Positions 35,301-42,640 of a stretch of DNA of 64,000 nt are shown here, piece after piece. The position numbers were made by a program, and so were the translations under genes. Origin of the DNA: Riptortus pedestris (taxonomy: Eukaryota > Arthropoda > Insecta > Hemiptera > Alydidae); contig CM032230.1 of the NCBI GenBank assembly GCA_019009955.1, positions 127,062,501 through 127,126,500 on the forward strand, written 5' to 3'. A model generated the notes under the pieces. It worked only from the letters and a program-made list of their open reading frames with translations. It made no database searches and was not told the origin of the DNA. How positions within the stretch are numbered: the first letter of the stretch is position 1; every line of letters begins with the position of its first letter.

Positions 35301-36732
35301 TCCTTTGATTCTTATCTTTAGAATCATTGATCAAATAAGTTGCTGAATCATTATGGAAAAGAGCTCAATGTTAACTAAATCACTGTGTTTCAGATTGTAA
35401 AAGTATTTAAGTAAATTTTCTGAATCGTCCAATGTTAATTTACATAGCTCAGATCTTAAATGATTAAAAAGATTATTGGATATTGGCTAATGAAGGTATT
35501 CACTCAAAATGAAAAGAGTTTATTTTAGTATTGACAGTTTTAGAGACTATTCATATTCTTCTTGAGAGTTATATAGAACAAAAGAAATGATTATTGTTTC
35601 AGTTGTAATAGAATGATCAGGTATTTTACATTGAAAGAACACCGTTACAATAATGAAGTTATTAATATATTTTAAAAAATAAAATAGAGAAAATATAAAA
35701 TGTTCACACTACGAAGGTTTCATGGAACAGCTGGGAGAAACTATTTCATCTAAACTAACCATTGTAAACAGGGAGAGGGGAATTAAGTTGGGAAATAAAA
35801 AAAATTGGGGAGGAGGTCCTTGACATGTTTTTTTAAATTTGCTTGTAGAGGTGGAATATCTTTCGTTGATCCGGTTCAATACTTACCGTTTTGGAAATTT
35901 TAACAATAGTATGTTTATAATAGAAAAACTTTCCAACAGTCTGGATCATGGACAAAAAATTGCCTCTTCCCCATAATATTTAGGCTCCCAATGGGTGGTT
36001 ACACAAATTTTGCTAAAATAGTTTTTTTTTTATTATAAAAATAAATAAGTGAGACGTAGGAACCCATTGAGAAAGCAAAGACATCTGACCACAAAATCAC
36101 AACTTGTATTATAAAAACCCAAAATATATTCCATTTCCTGGTTATAGTAATATATTACCCTGCTGACAATTCTGATGTTACTCTTAAAAATACTATTAGG
36201 TTCAAGTCATGAAAAGGACAATAATTAGGAAGTAATTGGTTTTTCTGTTGTACCACCATTTCTATTTACAGTAGTTTCACTTGTGTGAGGAGCTATTACT
36301 TAAAGAGGAAATCCAAACTGTGATAGTAAATCTAAATAAAACCATTTAATAATAGCTAACAGATATTTTTAGCACAGGGATCATGTCAAGAACGATAAGG
36401 CATTAATTCAATTTGATTGGAAATTCAACTATTTCTCTAGTGTGTTCTTTCTCAGGAAATTTTAGGTATTTATCAATAACCACAAGGGCTTTCTTATATA
36501 TCAACTCAATTAAAATAAGTAATAATTTCCTGAAATCTCCAATATATCTCTCTAATTAATATATTTGTTTTAACTGTGTTTACCATTATATTTTTACATC
36601 TTGCTTAATGTGTTATTGCAGGAATCAAGCGGTATAATGGGAAGTCCAAGGCATTCAATTGCCTCAAACAATAGCAGTAATCCGAGTACTCCTCCCAGCC
36701 CTGGTCGAGGCTCATCTAGTTATGATTCTTAG
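13278..36732 (+). CDS. gek: MRCK / genghis khan-type kinase, C-terminal 760 residues (14 exons, 5'-partial)
   Basis: Myotonic dystrophy kinase-related Cdc42-binding kinase: in known members an N-terminal Ser/Thr kinase acts downstream of Cdc42 on myosin light chain and actin. Only the C-terminal half is here. Exons: 13278-13426, 14394-14607, 14679-14965, 15062-15205, 17574-17709, 18947-19191, 20975-21155, 23432-23620, 25023-25208, 25298-25397, 25875-26013, 29579-29684, 29766-29863, 36622-36732. Each has AG/GT borders and the phases join without a break: 2,285 nt, i.e. two carried bases plus 761 codons including TAG. Domain order is C1 (about residues 65-114), PH (about 130-265), CNH (about 280-600), CRIB (618-631) and a Ser/Pro-rich tail, which is diagnostic of MRCK; ROCK and citron kinase differ in order or lack CRIB. 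Introns range from 71 bp to 6.8 kb and carry much repeat DNA. No frameshift or internal stop was found in the coding exons. Confidence 0.95.
14394..14607 (+). CDS. gek: gek exon: C1 (phorbol-ester/DAG-type) zinc finger
   Basis: A complete C1 domain at about residues 65-114. Spacing reads H-x12-C-x2-C-x13-C-x2-C-x4-H-x2-C-x7-C, so all eight zinc ligands are present. Core motifs are [12 protein letters not shown] and [12 protein letters not shown]. The family uses this domain for membrane or diacylglycerol interaction. The donor is GTAAGT at 14608, phase 1. Confidence 0.95.
14679..14965 (+). CDS. gek: gek exon: PH domain, first part
   Basis: Begins after a TTTCTAG acceptor, only 71 bp beyond the preceding exon. 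It encodes the conserved MRCK linker ([15 protein letters not shown]) and the PH-domain strands with [20 protein letters not shown]. It ends at [16 protein letters not shown] with donor GTAAGT. Confidence 0.95.
15062..15205 (+). CDS. gek: gek exon: PH domain, C-terminal helix
   Basis: Phase-0 exon encoding [20 protein letters not shown] followed by RILK, the typical PH C-terminal helix with its conserved Trp. Acceptor TTTAG and donor GTATGT. Confidence 0.95.
16003..16540 (-). pseudogene. RTE-like LINE relic (endonuclease end and linker)
   Basis: Read on the minus strand, 16520-16270 decodes in fragments to [16 protein letters not shown] and a [12 protein letters not shown] segment. These resemble the 'KSTxFPHRDIHKxTW ... 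NQIDHxLID' block of RTE/CFDP2-type endonucleases. Further along, [15 protein letters not shown] at about 16003-16100 resembles their 'RREAKRLLRxKKR' linker. Several frameshifts and stops are present. It lies in the intron between the PH and CNH exons, antisense to gek. Confidence 0.6.
16676..16735. repeat. (TA)n microsatellite
   Basis: About 60 bp of alternating TA between CACACTGA and TTTCAGAATC. Unlike most other long TA tracts here it is not inside a family H copy. Confidence 0.97.
16800..17573. other. Intron sequence of unknown repeat content
   Basis: Includes a moderately GC-rich patch (GCCAAGGCGGGCTACCGTCG at about 16825) unlike its surroundings, possibly an eroded repeat. No family recognised. 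Confidence 0.35.
17574..17709 (+). CDS. gek: gek exon: start of CNH domain
   Basis: Encodes [17 protein letters not shown], then the CNH opening [17 protein letters not shown]. Acceptor TTTACAG; donor GTTAGT at 17710 leaves phase 1. The CNH (citron homology) domain is a beta-propeller-like protein interaction module. Confidence 0.92.
17710..18946. other. gek intron with tRNA-like remnant
   Basis: Around 17970-18050 a CAAGTTCGAACCCTAA B-box-like motif lies about 45 bp after GTAGTGGACAACGCACT; this may be a different or decayed SINE head. The rest is AT-rich. Confidence 0.3.
18947..19191 (+). CDS. gek: gek exon: CNH domain
   Basis: Encodes [20 protein letters not shown], a [18 protein letters not shown] segment and LCVAIKRQ. 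These align with the second and third repeats of MRCK CNH as I know the family. Acceptor ATTTAG, donor GTATTT after CAG. Confidence 0.93.
19385..19695 (+). repeat. Dispersed repeat R2, copy 1
   Basis: Shares with 24220-24475: TATTCAAAATTGCCCTTCAT, GTTTCAAGGTCTGTATATCA, TTATGGAGTGTTTGTTCCCT and GAACCTTCCACACTATGG-like stretches. Contains an AT-rich insertion in the middle relative to copy 2. Class unknown. Confidence 0.65.
20016..20462. mobile_element. Non-autonomous DNA transposon with about 30-bp inverted ends
   Basis: Left end GGTTGCAGCAGCATAACTTC then CTTCTTTTTTT; right end is the complement of GGTTATGGCAGCATAACTTC then CTTCTTTTTTT. The 447-bp element contains no intact reading frame. An interior [14 protein letters not shown] fragment hints at an eroded transposase, but this is weak. 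In the gek intron 19192-20974. Confidence 0.75.
20975..21155 (+). CDS. gek: gek exon: CNH domain
   Basis: Encodes [19 protein letters not shown] and [20 protein letters not shown], matching the CVGFQSGF-type motif of the family. Acceptor TTTTTAG, donor GTAAGA, phase 1. Confidence 0.92.
22155..22640 (+). repeat. Family H repeat, copy 2 (+), with (TA)n
   Basis: In the gek intron 21156-23431. It shows TTAAGGGAAATCAGCTATTG, then CTCATGACGTGATTTTCAAA, (TA)n at about 22273-22334 and the TCAAGTTCATTAATGGCTGA segment. It ends near TTCAGTAAACCCCCACTCC. It faces copy 3 in opposite orientation. Confidence 0.85.
22650..23168 (-). repeat. Family H repeat, copy 3 (-)
   Basis: Inverted relative to copy 2. 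It begins AGTCCGTCATGCAGGAGC, has GAGCAGATTTCCCACGTG, and an 11-C run at about 22894-22904. It ends with the hairpin GATTTCCCTCAAGGGAAATC (23140-23159) followed by TGCTAAT. The (TA)n position holds only a short ATATATATTTATATATA. Confidence 0.88.
23250..23300 (+). repeat. Family H end fragment
   Basis: GTGGGAAATTTGTTTAGTTT then ACGCTTCCCTTGTGTGATGG, a diverged copy of the subterminal end of the family. It lies 80 bp after copy 3, so it may be the tail of another nested copy. Confidence 0.6.
23432..23620 (+). CDS. gek: gek exon: CNH domain
   Basis: Encodes [20 protein letters not shown] and [18 protein letters not shown], matching the EYLLCF...G.Y.D.QGR.SR...MWPA pattern of MRCK CNH domains. 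Acceptor TTTTCAG, donor GTAAGT. Confidence 0.94.
24220..24475 (+). repeat. Dispersed repeat R2, copy 2
   Basis: TATTCAAAATTATTCTATAT, GTTTCATGGTCTACAGACTA, TTATGAAGTGCTTGTTCCCT, GAACCTTCTGCACTGGGG and GTGGTCGTTAATACT match copy 1 at roughly three quarters of positions by eye. Both copies are in gek introns in the same orientation. Confidence 0.65.
25023..25208 (+). CDS. gek: gek exon: CNH domain
   Basis: Encodes [20 protein letters not shown] and [17 protein letters not shown], the IFD...W.QTL.LKK.RPLN pattern of the family. Acceptor TTTTCAG, donor GTGAGT. Confidence 0.93.
25298..25397 (+). CDS. gek: gek exon: end of CNH and basic linker
   Basis: Encodes [16 protein letters not shown], the basic segment between CNH and CRIB that vertebrate MRCKs also have (RRYSFR-like). 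The intron in front is 89 bp. Donor GTAGGA gives phase 2, which joins correctly to the next exon. Confidence 0.9.
25875..26013 (+). CDS. gek: gek exon: CRIB (Cdc42/Rac-binding) motif
   Basis: Contains [18 protein letters not shown], a full CRIB motif (I-S-x-P-x-x-F-x-H-x-x-H-M-G). In the family it binds GTP-loaded Cdc42. A His-rich stretch follows (ADHHHR). Donor GTAAGT. Confidence 0.96.
26240..26590 (+). repeat. Family H repeat, copy 4, truncated, with (TA)n
   Basis: Begins at the (TA)n tract (about 26249-26301); the hairpin end is missing. It continues GTTACCAAACTATATTTAAG, a TTGTTAATGGCTGAAATTG segment, an 11-G run at about 26396-26406 and CTTTATCTTGAATATTAGTC. In the gek intron after the CRIB exon. 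Confidence 0.8.
26591..29578. other. gek intron, mostly unassigned
   Basis: 26640-27060 is less AT-rich and partly open on both strands, suggesting an old repeat of unknown class. The remainder is AT-rich with no recognisable motif. Confidence 0.4.
29579..29684 (+). CDS. gek: gek exon: proline-rich tail
   Basis: Encodes [20 protein letters not shown] and HSYNSQN. The acceptor TTTTTTAG is strong; the donor GTTATT is weak, so skipping or alternative use is possible. Low-complexity tails of this kind vary between MRCK orthologues. Confidence 0.75.
29766..29863 (+). CDS. gek: gek exon: proline-rich tail
   Basis: Encodes [20 protein letters not shown] and DELIHDITK after an 81-bp intron. PPPRPxxxPP is a plausible SH3-type ligand; that is inference. 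Acceptor TATAG, donor GTCAGT, phase 0. Confidence 0.8.
29880..29930 (+). repeat. Family H end fragment
   Basis: GTGGGAAATCTGCTTATTTT then ACGCAGCCCCGCCGATTTTT, starting about 17 bp past the end of a gek exon. It is a solo end of the family. Confidence 0.7.
30106..30140 (+). repeat. Family H hairpin-end fragment
   Basis: TTTTAGCAGATTTTCCTTG then AAGGAAATCAG: the hairpin GATTTTCC/GGAAATC of the other family end. With the fragment at 29880 it may mark a scrambled copy. Confidence 0.6.
30745..30840 (-). mobile_element. SINE 3' body, antisense
   Basis: TTATTATTATTTATTAACG followed by GGCTAATTGGGACGGGTTAT and CTACGGGTTACCATCC, the complement of the SINE tail and body. The tRNA-like head is missing. 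In the last intron of gek. Confidence 0.75.
31694..33180 (+). mobile_element. piggyBac-type DNA transposon, decayed, TTAA-flanked
   Basis: TTAA target duplications sit at 31694-31697 and 33177-33180. The ends are inverted repeats: CACCTTCACTGCGGA on the left and the complement of CACTTTCGCTGCGGA on the right. The element is about 1.48 kb, short for an autonomous piggyBac (usually above 2 kb), so part of the transposase is missing. Just inside the left end are two 19-bp imperfect palindromes of the form CCTCGCA...TGCGAGG, and a third lies at about 33007-33025. It sits in the 6.8-kb last intron of gek in the same orientation as the gene. Confidence 0.9.
31816..32728 (+). pseudogene. piggyBac transposase remnant (frameshifted)
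   Basis: Two overlapping reading frames cover the conserved DDE_Tnp_1_7-type core. Frame 1 (to 32199) has [20 protein letters not shown], then RILRSLHF. Frame 2 (from about 32160) has [44 protein letters not shown] and [10 protein letters not shown]. The three catalytic Asp positions of the family (DESMM, ADNFY, GDIDRSD) are all visible, but a +1 frameshift near 32155-32165 separates the N-terminal part from the core, and a stop follows RSDL. The cysteine-rich C-terminal finger of piggyBac transposases is absent. The element is nonfunctional as read. Confidence 0.9.
33181..36621. other. gek last intron, AT-rich, nothing recognised
   Basis: Apart from the 34109 inverted repeat, no repeat or coding feature was identified. 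Confidence 0.5.
34109..34143. repeat. 14-bp perfect inverted repeat
   Basis: TTAGAAAGTGGAGA and TCTCCACTTTCTAA separated by 7 nt, in the last intron of gek. Not followed by a T-run; no terminator role is implied in a eukaryote. Confidence 0.9.
36622..36732 (+). CDS. gek: gek last exon and stop
   Basis: Encodes [20 protein letters not shown] and [13 protein letters not shown] before a TAG stop. The RHS.ASN.SN.S.PPSP pattern is also present near the C terminus of vertebrate MRCKs, which supports this exon although it lies 6.8 kb downstream of the previous one. Confidence 0.9.
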   Translation, partial: ESSGIMGSPRHSIASNNSSNPSTPPSPGRGSSSYDS

Positions 36733-36963
36733 TAATGTATTATTATCTTTTATTTTTTAACATTGACATTATGTTGAGTCTTTTTAATTACATAAATCAA
36801 AGATGAATACAAATGATAATGTATTATGCTGAATGAAATTAACATTTCAAAATTTATGTTGCACAATTAAATAATTAATTTTGTCCTTATGTATCCCTTC
36901 ATTACTTGTAGAATAGGTGCACATATTATAGGATTTAAGCTAACAAATTACCTGAAATTAGGA

Positions 36964-38065
36964 AATAAATAATGTATATATTTACTAGTGCTTTAATATA
37001 TTGTAATGTATAATAATGACATTAATTTTGTTACTGTATTTATTTTTTACACTATTTTTTAATTTATTTATTTTACATAAAACAATGTAAATGCCTGTTT
37101 TTATCTAATACCTATCTATTGTTTTTATTTAATACCTATTATTTAATACTCATTAAAAGTAGGAATATTTTCCTTACTAATTGTGTTACCAGACAATTTT
37201 AATAGTGTATATGTATAAATATATAAAATGGCTGTTTTTAAATCTTCTGATAAATTGTGTATATATAATATTTAAAGGAAGAGATGCAAATATGTCATGA
37301 CATCACTAGGAAATAATTAATTATTTTAGTATTCTACAGTTTTCAATAGGGTCTAATTTATATAAATTTATTAATAGGAAATTGTTGCCTCTTTATAAGT
37401 TATTAAATTGTATTAAAGAAACATTTTAAAATAATAACTTTTTGTAAAAAAAAAATTATAAATTATACTTATATCGATCAAATTTATTAGAAATTTCTAG
37501 CCTTGCTTTTAATATTTAAAAGTTGTATTTATTATTTGATACTTGTTTAACCCATTTACTGCCATTAACTGCTACATTCTCTTTAATATATATTTGGAAA
37601 AAGTTAAGTTTGTGTTTACACAATAGTTGATTCATCGATTCATCTGTCTGGCTCTGCATGTTTGAGATATTTCTTTAGAGATATTGTTGTGAGTGGGTCG
37701 ACACTCATTCTGCCAAAGAAAGCGATATAAAATTTGCCAGAATGGCTGTCCACCCATTGAGGCAGGAGGTGGGTTACCTGCTCAGTACGTATCAATAAAT
37801 TATAGTAATGATAAAATGTAAACTTAATTGTATGCTCAAAGAACAAAATTTCAAATAGATGATATTATGTATTCTTTTAAAGAAAAAGCTTTCAGTAAAA
37901 TAATCGATTGAATTTAGGGATGTTATCTCACTTGTAGGCAGATTTTAGTAATTTATAAACACTTGTTGCAATAATAGCCATAAGTTTGTAATAATTTTTT
38001 GTAATGCTATGTGCATGTGAGGCAAAAGTGGCATATATATGTCCGAATATATTAATATGAATAAA
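36964..38065 (+). terminator. Candidate gek 3' UTR with polyadenylation hexamers
   Basis: AATAAA occurs at 36964-36969 and 38060-38065 downstream of the gek stop. The interval is AT-rich without coding potential. Which signal is used cannot be told from sequence. Confidence 0.35.
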
Positions 38066-38741
38066 GTTTGGTTTTTAAATGAATCTTTCAATGACATAAT
38101 CTGAACTATTTTTTATTTTAGGGCATTCCTGAACATTTCATAAAGCAATTACTGCCTTATTGTGTAATTGCAATTGAAGCTAATCTGGAGTTCCTAAATT
38201 ATAATTCTGCTTCAGTTTCCGCAATGTATGTGAAGCCTACATTTCCTGTTCATTTCAAGCACGTATAAAGAACAAAAGTTATTTCAGGGAAAGGACATCC
38301 CTTATCTTTACAAAAAATTAGCCAATTATCGTGACTCAATTTCATCAAGATTGAAAGTACATAATACAAACATTCTAAAAGAAGTGCATGACAATGCTTT
38401 GGAATCATGAAACACTAAATAAAATCATAATACGGCACATTATTTTAACTTATTTAGTTGATTTATTGCCTTAATTAACGAATTAAATTATGGAAAAATC
38501 ACAAACATTTCAGAGAAGTTGGATGGAGGGGTGGCTGCCCCCCCCCAGTGCTCAATATGGAACTGATGAACCCCTCTAATGTCATAAATTTCTTGAAACG
38601 TTTTCTCTGAAATGGTTTTAAGTGAACCAATAGTTCCTTCAATATTTAATTTACTACCAAATTAGGTTAGTGGAAAATGGTAGAACTCCAATCAAAACTA
38701 AGTTAAATAAAGGGTTAGAACCGCCAATATAAATGATACTA

Positions 38742-38909
38742 TTGTCATACCTATCGGTAGAGACCGATATTGACGACGCGTCGTCACTGGTTGATGGTTG
38801 AGTACAACAATTGCCAGTCTTGAAGATGATGCCATCCGCATCGAAAGCGCTTGCCAGCGGTACTCAACCATCAGCCAATGACGACGGTCTCCACCGAGAG
38901 GTATGACAA
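38742..38909. mobile_element. GC-rich fold-back element
   Basis: The left arm TTGTCATACCTATCGGTAGA and GGTTGATGGTTGAGTAC is matched by the complement of the right arm (TTGTCATACCTCTCGGTGGA and GGCTGATGGTTGAGTACC). Arms are about 50-65 bp. A perfect 16-bp palindrome TGACGACGCGTCGTCA lies at 38771-38786 inside the left arm. Markedly richer in CpG than its surroundings. Confidence 0.75.
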
Positions 38910-40242
38910 CAAAACTAAGATGTTTGCTCACAATTTCAAAGTAATGAAAACAAAATATCTTTTACACTTACGACACAATTATATCATATATCAAATATTT
39001 TGAAATTTAAAAGAGTATTCATCAATAGCTTTCCAGTGGTGTCTTACAGTATTTGTATTTTAGAAATGTTTGAAATAGATCCAAATGGTAAGAGGCAAAA
39101 ATGACTATCAACAATGATCAGCCATAATAACTAGATAAAAATATTGCTTGAACAATAGGAGCAATAAACATTCAATTTGTGAATGGCATATTTAAGTTAA
39201 TCCATAACCTTTTGTAAATAAAAATCCAATATATATTTTAAAAAATCCATTTGTGACTTCAAATATTTAGTCAAGTAATTTCTGTATTCTCCATGGTCAA
39301 AGCTATTAGATGAAATAATGATGTAGTTCATAAGTCCCTTATTAGCACCTGAAGAAGAAGGATTTGTTTGCGAAAGAAATTTTGACATGGAAGTTAAGAC
39401 CTAAGTGATACTGGTGAGTTAATTTACAATTATAATTCCTCAAAAGTAAAAAGTAAACTTTAATACTTCCCTATTTTTTTCATTCTGTCGTTTACCATGA
39501 TAAGTTTTAGTTGTATGATTTATATATTTTAAAATCTAGAACTACTACTAATGAAATTAATCCAAATAGTGTGAGTAATATTCCTAAAGGTCATAGGGTC
39601 CCATTTAAACTTTTTATTGCAACTGAGTTAAACTTGGTAAAGTTTCAGGTACACTAGATCTTTTTATATACAAATAGGCTTATGAGGCTGCTAATTGTTT
39701 TTTTTTATTAGTTATATTTTCTGTTTTGGTATCAGTAATTGAAATCCGAGATGAGTAATCTCTGGCGAAACTAATCACAAGAAACTTCAAAGATTTAAAA
39801 AAAATTCTGATACAAAGGGTATGCAAAGTAAGCAAACTTTCCAGGTGCTGTACACAGGTGTTTAGTAGCTAAGGTGCTCTATGAGGAAACTACAATAGTA
39901 GGAGCAGGGGTTTACAGAGGACTGAAAACTAAAAAATGCAAATGTGGCAGTCATTATTTGAGTCTACTCATTGTAAACAATTAAATTCGCATTACGATTT
40001 TTTATGTAAAACTTTCCACTACGATTCATAATAAGATACATTTCAATTTTTTTATTTTATGACATTTCTAAACTGCCCCTCCTTGTCTGATGAAATCAAA
40101 ATATTTCATTCAAGCTTGAAATAAGATGCTCTATGATATATTGGCTTATTTCTAATATAAAATATATAGAAGGTTTACAGAAGACCAATAAATAAAAACT
40201 GCAAATGTTTCTGTTAGTATTAGAATTAGTGGAAAAATGAAT

Positions 40243-40782
40243 AAAGTCCGTCACGCAGGGGCTGCGTAAACTAAGCAGATTTCCCATGAGAAGTTTTACA
40301 ATAGAGAAATCTGCCTAATAACAACTGTAGTAGTAAGAAACCTCTAAACCTAAAACATTATTTAGGGCGTAATAACCCAGTAGTTTCTATCCCCAAAAAA
40401 CAGTTAACCTAACCTCTAAACCTATTCACGAGGGACGAATAGTTATAGAAACGGCCGCCAGAGCTCTCGGCCGAAAGTCCAAACATAGCCTACTGGTGAC
40501 CACACGCAGAATACAAATGCAAATATCTCGGTTAATATTCAAGATACAGAATAAATGTATAGAACAATATTTATAGCAAATTTAATTTGCAATAAGATTT
40601 ATTCTTTACATTTTTTCGATCCGACTATAGTAACGGAGATATTTCGAATTTTCAAAAATCCTCCCCTCCCACTGGTCCGATTTCAGCCATTAACGAACTT
40701 GATCTTTATTTTTGCATAAAACATTTAAATATCGAGTTTGGTAACGATCAAACGAAAATTGCGACCGCTAGAGCGTTAACAG

Positions 40783-40844
<62 letters not shown>

Positions 40845-40965
40845 GAATGGACCTCATTTTCGTCATCTCCTGGGTAGGATCGATGGACATTTGAAGAAAT
40901 TTTTCGAAACTCGCGTCATGAGTACGACCTCAATAGCTGATTTCCCTTAAGGGAAATCTGCTAAT
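40243..40965 (-). repeat. Family H repeat, copy 5, near full length (about 720 bp)
   Basis: The most complete copy. On the plus strand it opens AAAGTCCGTCACGCAGG with a small stem-loop (CGCAG/CTGCG), then TAAGCAGATTTCCCATGAG. (TA)n lies at about 40788-40839. It ends with the perfect 20-bp palindrome GATTTCCCTTAAGGGAAATC (40939-40958) and TGCTAAT. The subterminal motif GCAGATTTCCC is thus present at both ends in inverted orientation. Confidence 0.9.
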
Positions 40966-41364
40966 AAAAAAATTGTAAGAAATTAAATTTGCAACAGGAT
41001 CAGTCATATAGCATTTTTTGATCTGATTTATAATAACAGAAATATTTTGAATTTTGATTTCACTCCTCCTGGTGATTTTTATGGTTAATTTCTACTTGAT
41101 CTTTAGCTTTACATTAAAATTAGAATAGGAACTGACAAATGCGGGGTAATATTCCTCCCAAAAATTCAGACATTTAAATACAAACTTTTTACAGCCATTT
41201 TCTCTTAAATCTGAACGTGATACTCAGAGTATAGAACAGAAAATATATTGATTTTCATTTGAAGGTGATTTACGATGTCTCCTTATCAATACATCTGATT
41301 GAAAAATATCATAGAACATAATTTATTAGTCTTTTCATGATAAACAAAAAGGGTTCTATACAAA

Positions 41365-42173
41365 AATTGTTCACATATCTGCATCTATCGAGCGAAAAGA
41401 GCATTGCACGTCAGCCTTTCTTGATGTAGTGCAAGCCTTTGACAAGGCCTGGCATGACGGCTTACTCTATTAGCTCAAGCTACTCCTTCCCAGTACATTC
41501 TACCTTATTCTTAGGTCCTACCTTTCCAACAGATTTTGTTGAGTCCGTCAAGGAAATGAATACTCAGACTATTATCCTGTGGATGCAAGAGTTCCCCAGG
41601 GCAGTGGCCTAGTACCACTACTGTATCTCATATACACATTTGACATCCCTACATCACCAACAACTCTCCTAGCTACCTATGCAGATGACACAACAATCCT
41701 TTCATCCGATCCCGATCCTATTACTGCTTGGAAGAATCTCCAATTCCACTTAACCGAGATCGAAAAATGGTGGAATGCTTGGCGCATAAAGATCAATGAA
41801 AGCAAATCTCACCATATCACTTTTTCCCTCCGGCGAAGTTCCTGTCCTCCTGTTCATTTCAACAATATTCCTTTACCACCAGCTGATTGTGTTCGCTACA
41901 TTTGGACACCAGACTTACTTGGAAATCCCACAAAATATTTTTTTTTTAAATTTATTTAGTTCCTGTCTTTTAATTATTTACAAAATAATTAAAAGACAGG
42001 AACTAAACAGAGGATTCGGACAACTTTGCGGACTGCTAAACAGAAGATCTCACTTGTCTACCGAAAACAAACTAACAATATACAAGCTACTACTAAAACC
42101 AATATGGATATACGCAATAGAAGTGTGGGGTACAGCAAAACCTTCCCCACGTGCTGGTATGACACGTTACTGA
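41365..42173 (+). pseudogene. Jockey-clade LINE reverse transcriptase remnant
   Basis: A 5'-truncated fragment of a non-LTR reverse transcriptase. Motifs in order: TSAFLDVVQAFDKAWHDGLL (catalytic Asp of FLD), RVPQGSGLVPLLYLIYTFDI, TYADDTTILSSDPD (YADD intact), WWNAWRIKINESKSHH, then after an interruption KRQELNRGFGQLCGLLNRRS and ENKLTIYKLLLKPIW. Two in-frame stops lie near 41470 and 41540. A palindrome at 41955-42007 splits the thumb region and has replaced part of it. It is followed by AT-rich intergenic sequence; no poly-A tail or target duplication could be defined. Confidence 0.9.
41955..42007. repeat. Perfect 25-bp inverted repeat with 3-nt loop
   Basis: The arm at 41955-41979 is the exact complement of 41983-42007; the loop is ACA. 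The right arm is part of the LINE coding sequence (KRQELN); the left arm is its inverted duplicate. Confidence 0.97.
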
Positions 42174-42399
42174 TTTAATTTTCTTTTTCTATAACCCGAT
42201 GAGTAGAAGTGTGGGTTTAATAAAGGCACGAAGGGTTTAAACATGAATTAAGTATGAATAACTCTTAATTGATGACTTGATCACAGAATGTATTTTTGCA
42301 TGTATCTCACTAAGTAAAAGTTCATTGAAAACAATATTTGATAATTAAGCTTGGAATGAAGTGGTTCATAATATAACAGCTTATCGTTAATATGACAGG

Positions 42400-42640
42400 A
42401 GTAGGTGTGGAGGTTTACTGAAGGCCGAAAACTAAAATATGCAAACATCTCGCTAATAATCAAGATAGATAAAAAATGTGTATAACAACATTTATAGAAC
42501 ATCAGATTTTCAATAAGATTGGTTCTATGCAATTGTTTCATCTGAGGCATAATATCAAAATTATTTTCCATTTTCAAAATTCTCCTTCCACCCACTGGCT
42601 GGATTTCCGCCATTAACAAACTTGATCTTTATTGTTACAC
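42400..42640 (-). repeat. Family H repeat, copy 6, internal fragment without (TA)n
   Basis: GGTTTACTGAAGGCCGAAAA, GCAAACATCTCGCTAATAAT, CAATAAGATTGGTTCTATGC and CCATTAACAAACTTGATCTT match the interior of the other copies. Both ends are missing. A diverged piece of the same interior may also lie at about 39890-39960. Confidence 0.75.

Noticed and set aside
37547..37846. Possible second piggyBac-type end (TTAACCCATTTACTGCC)
   Set aside because: No matching inverted end or second TTAA with complementary sequence was found nearby.
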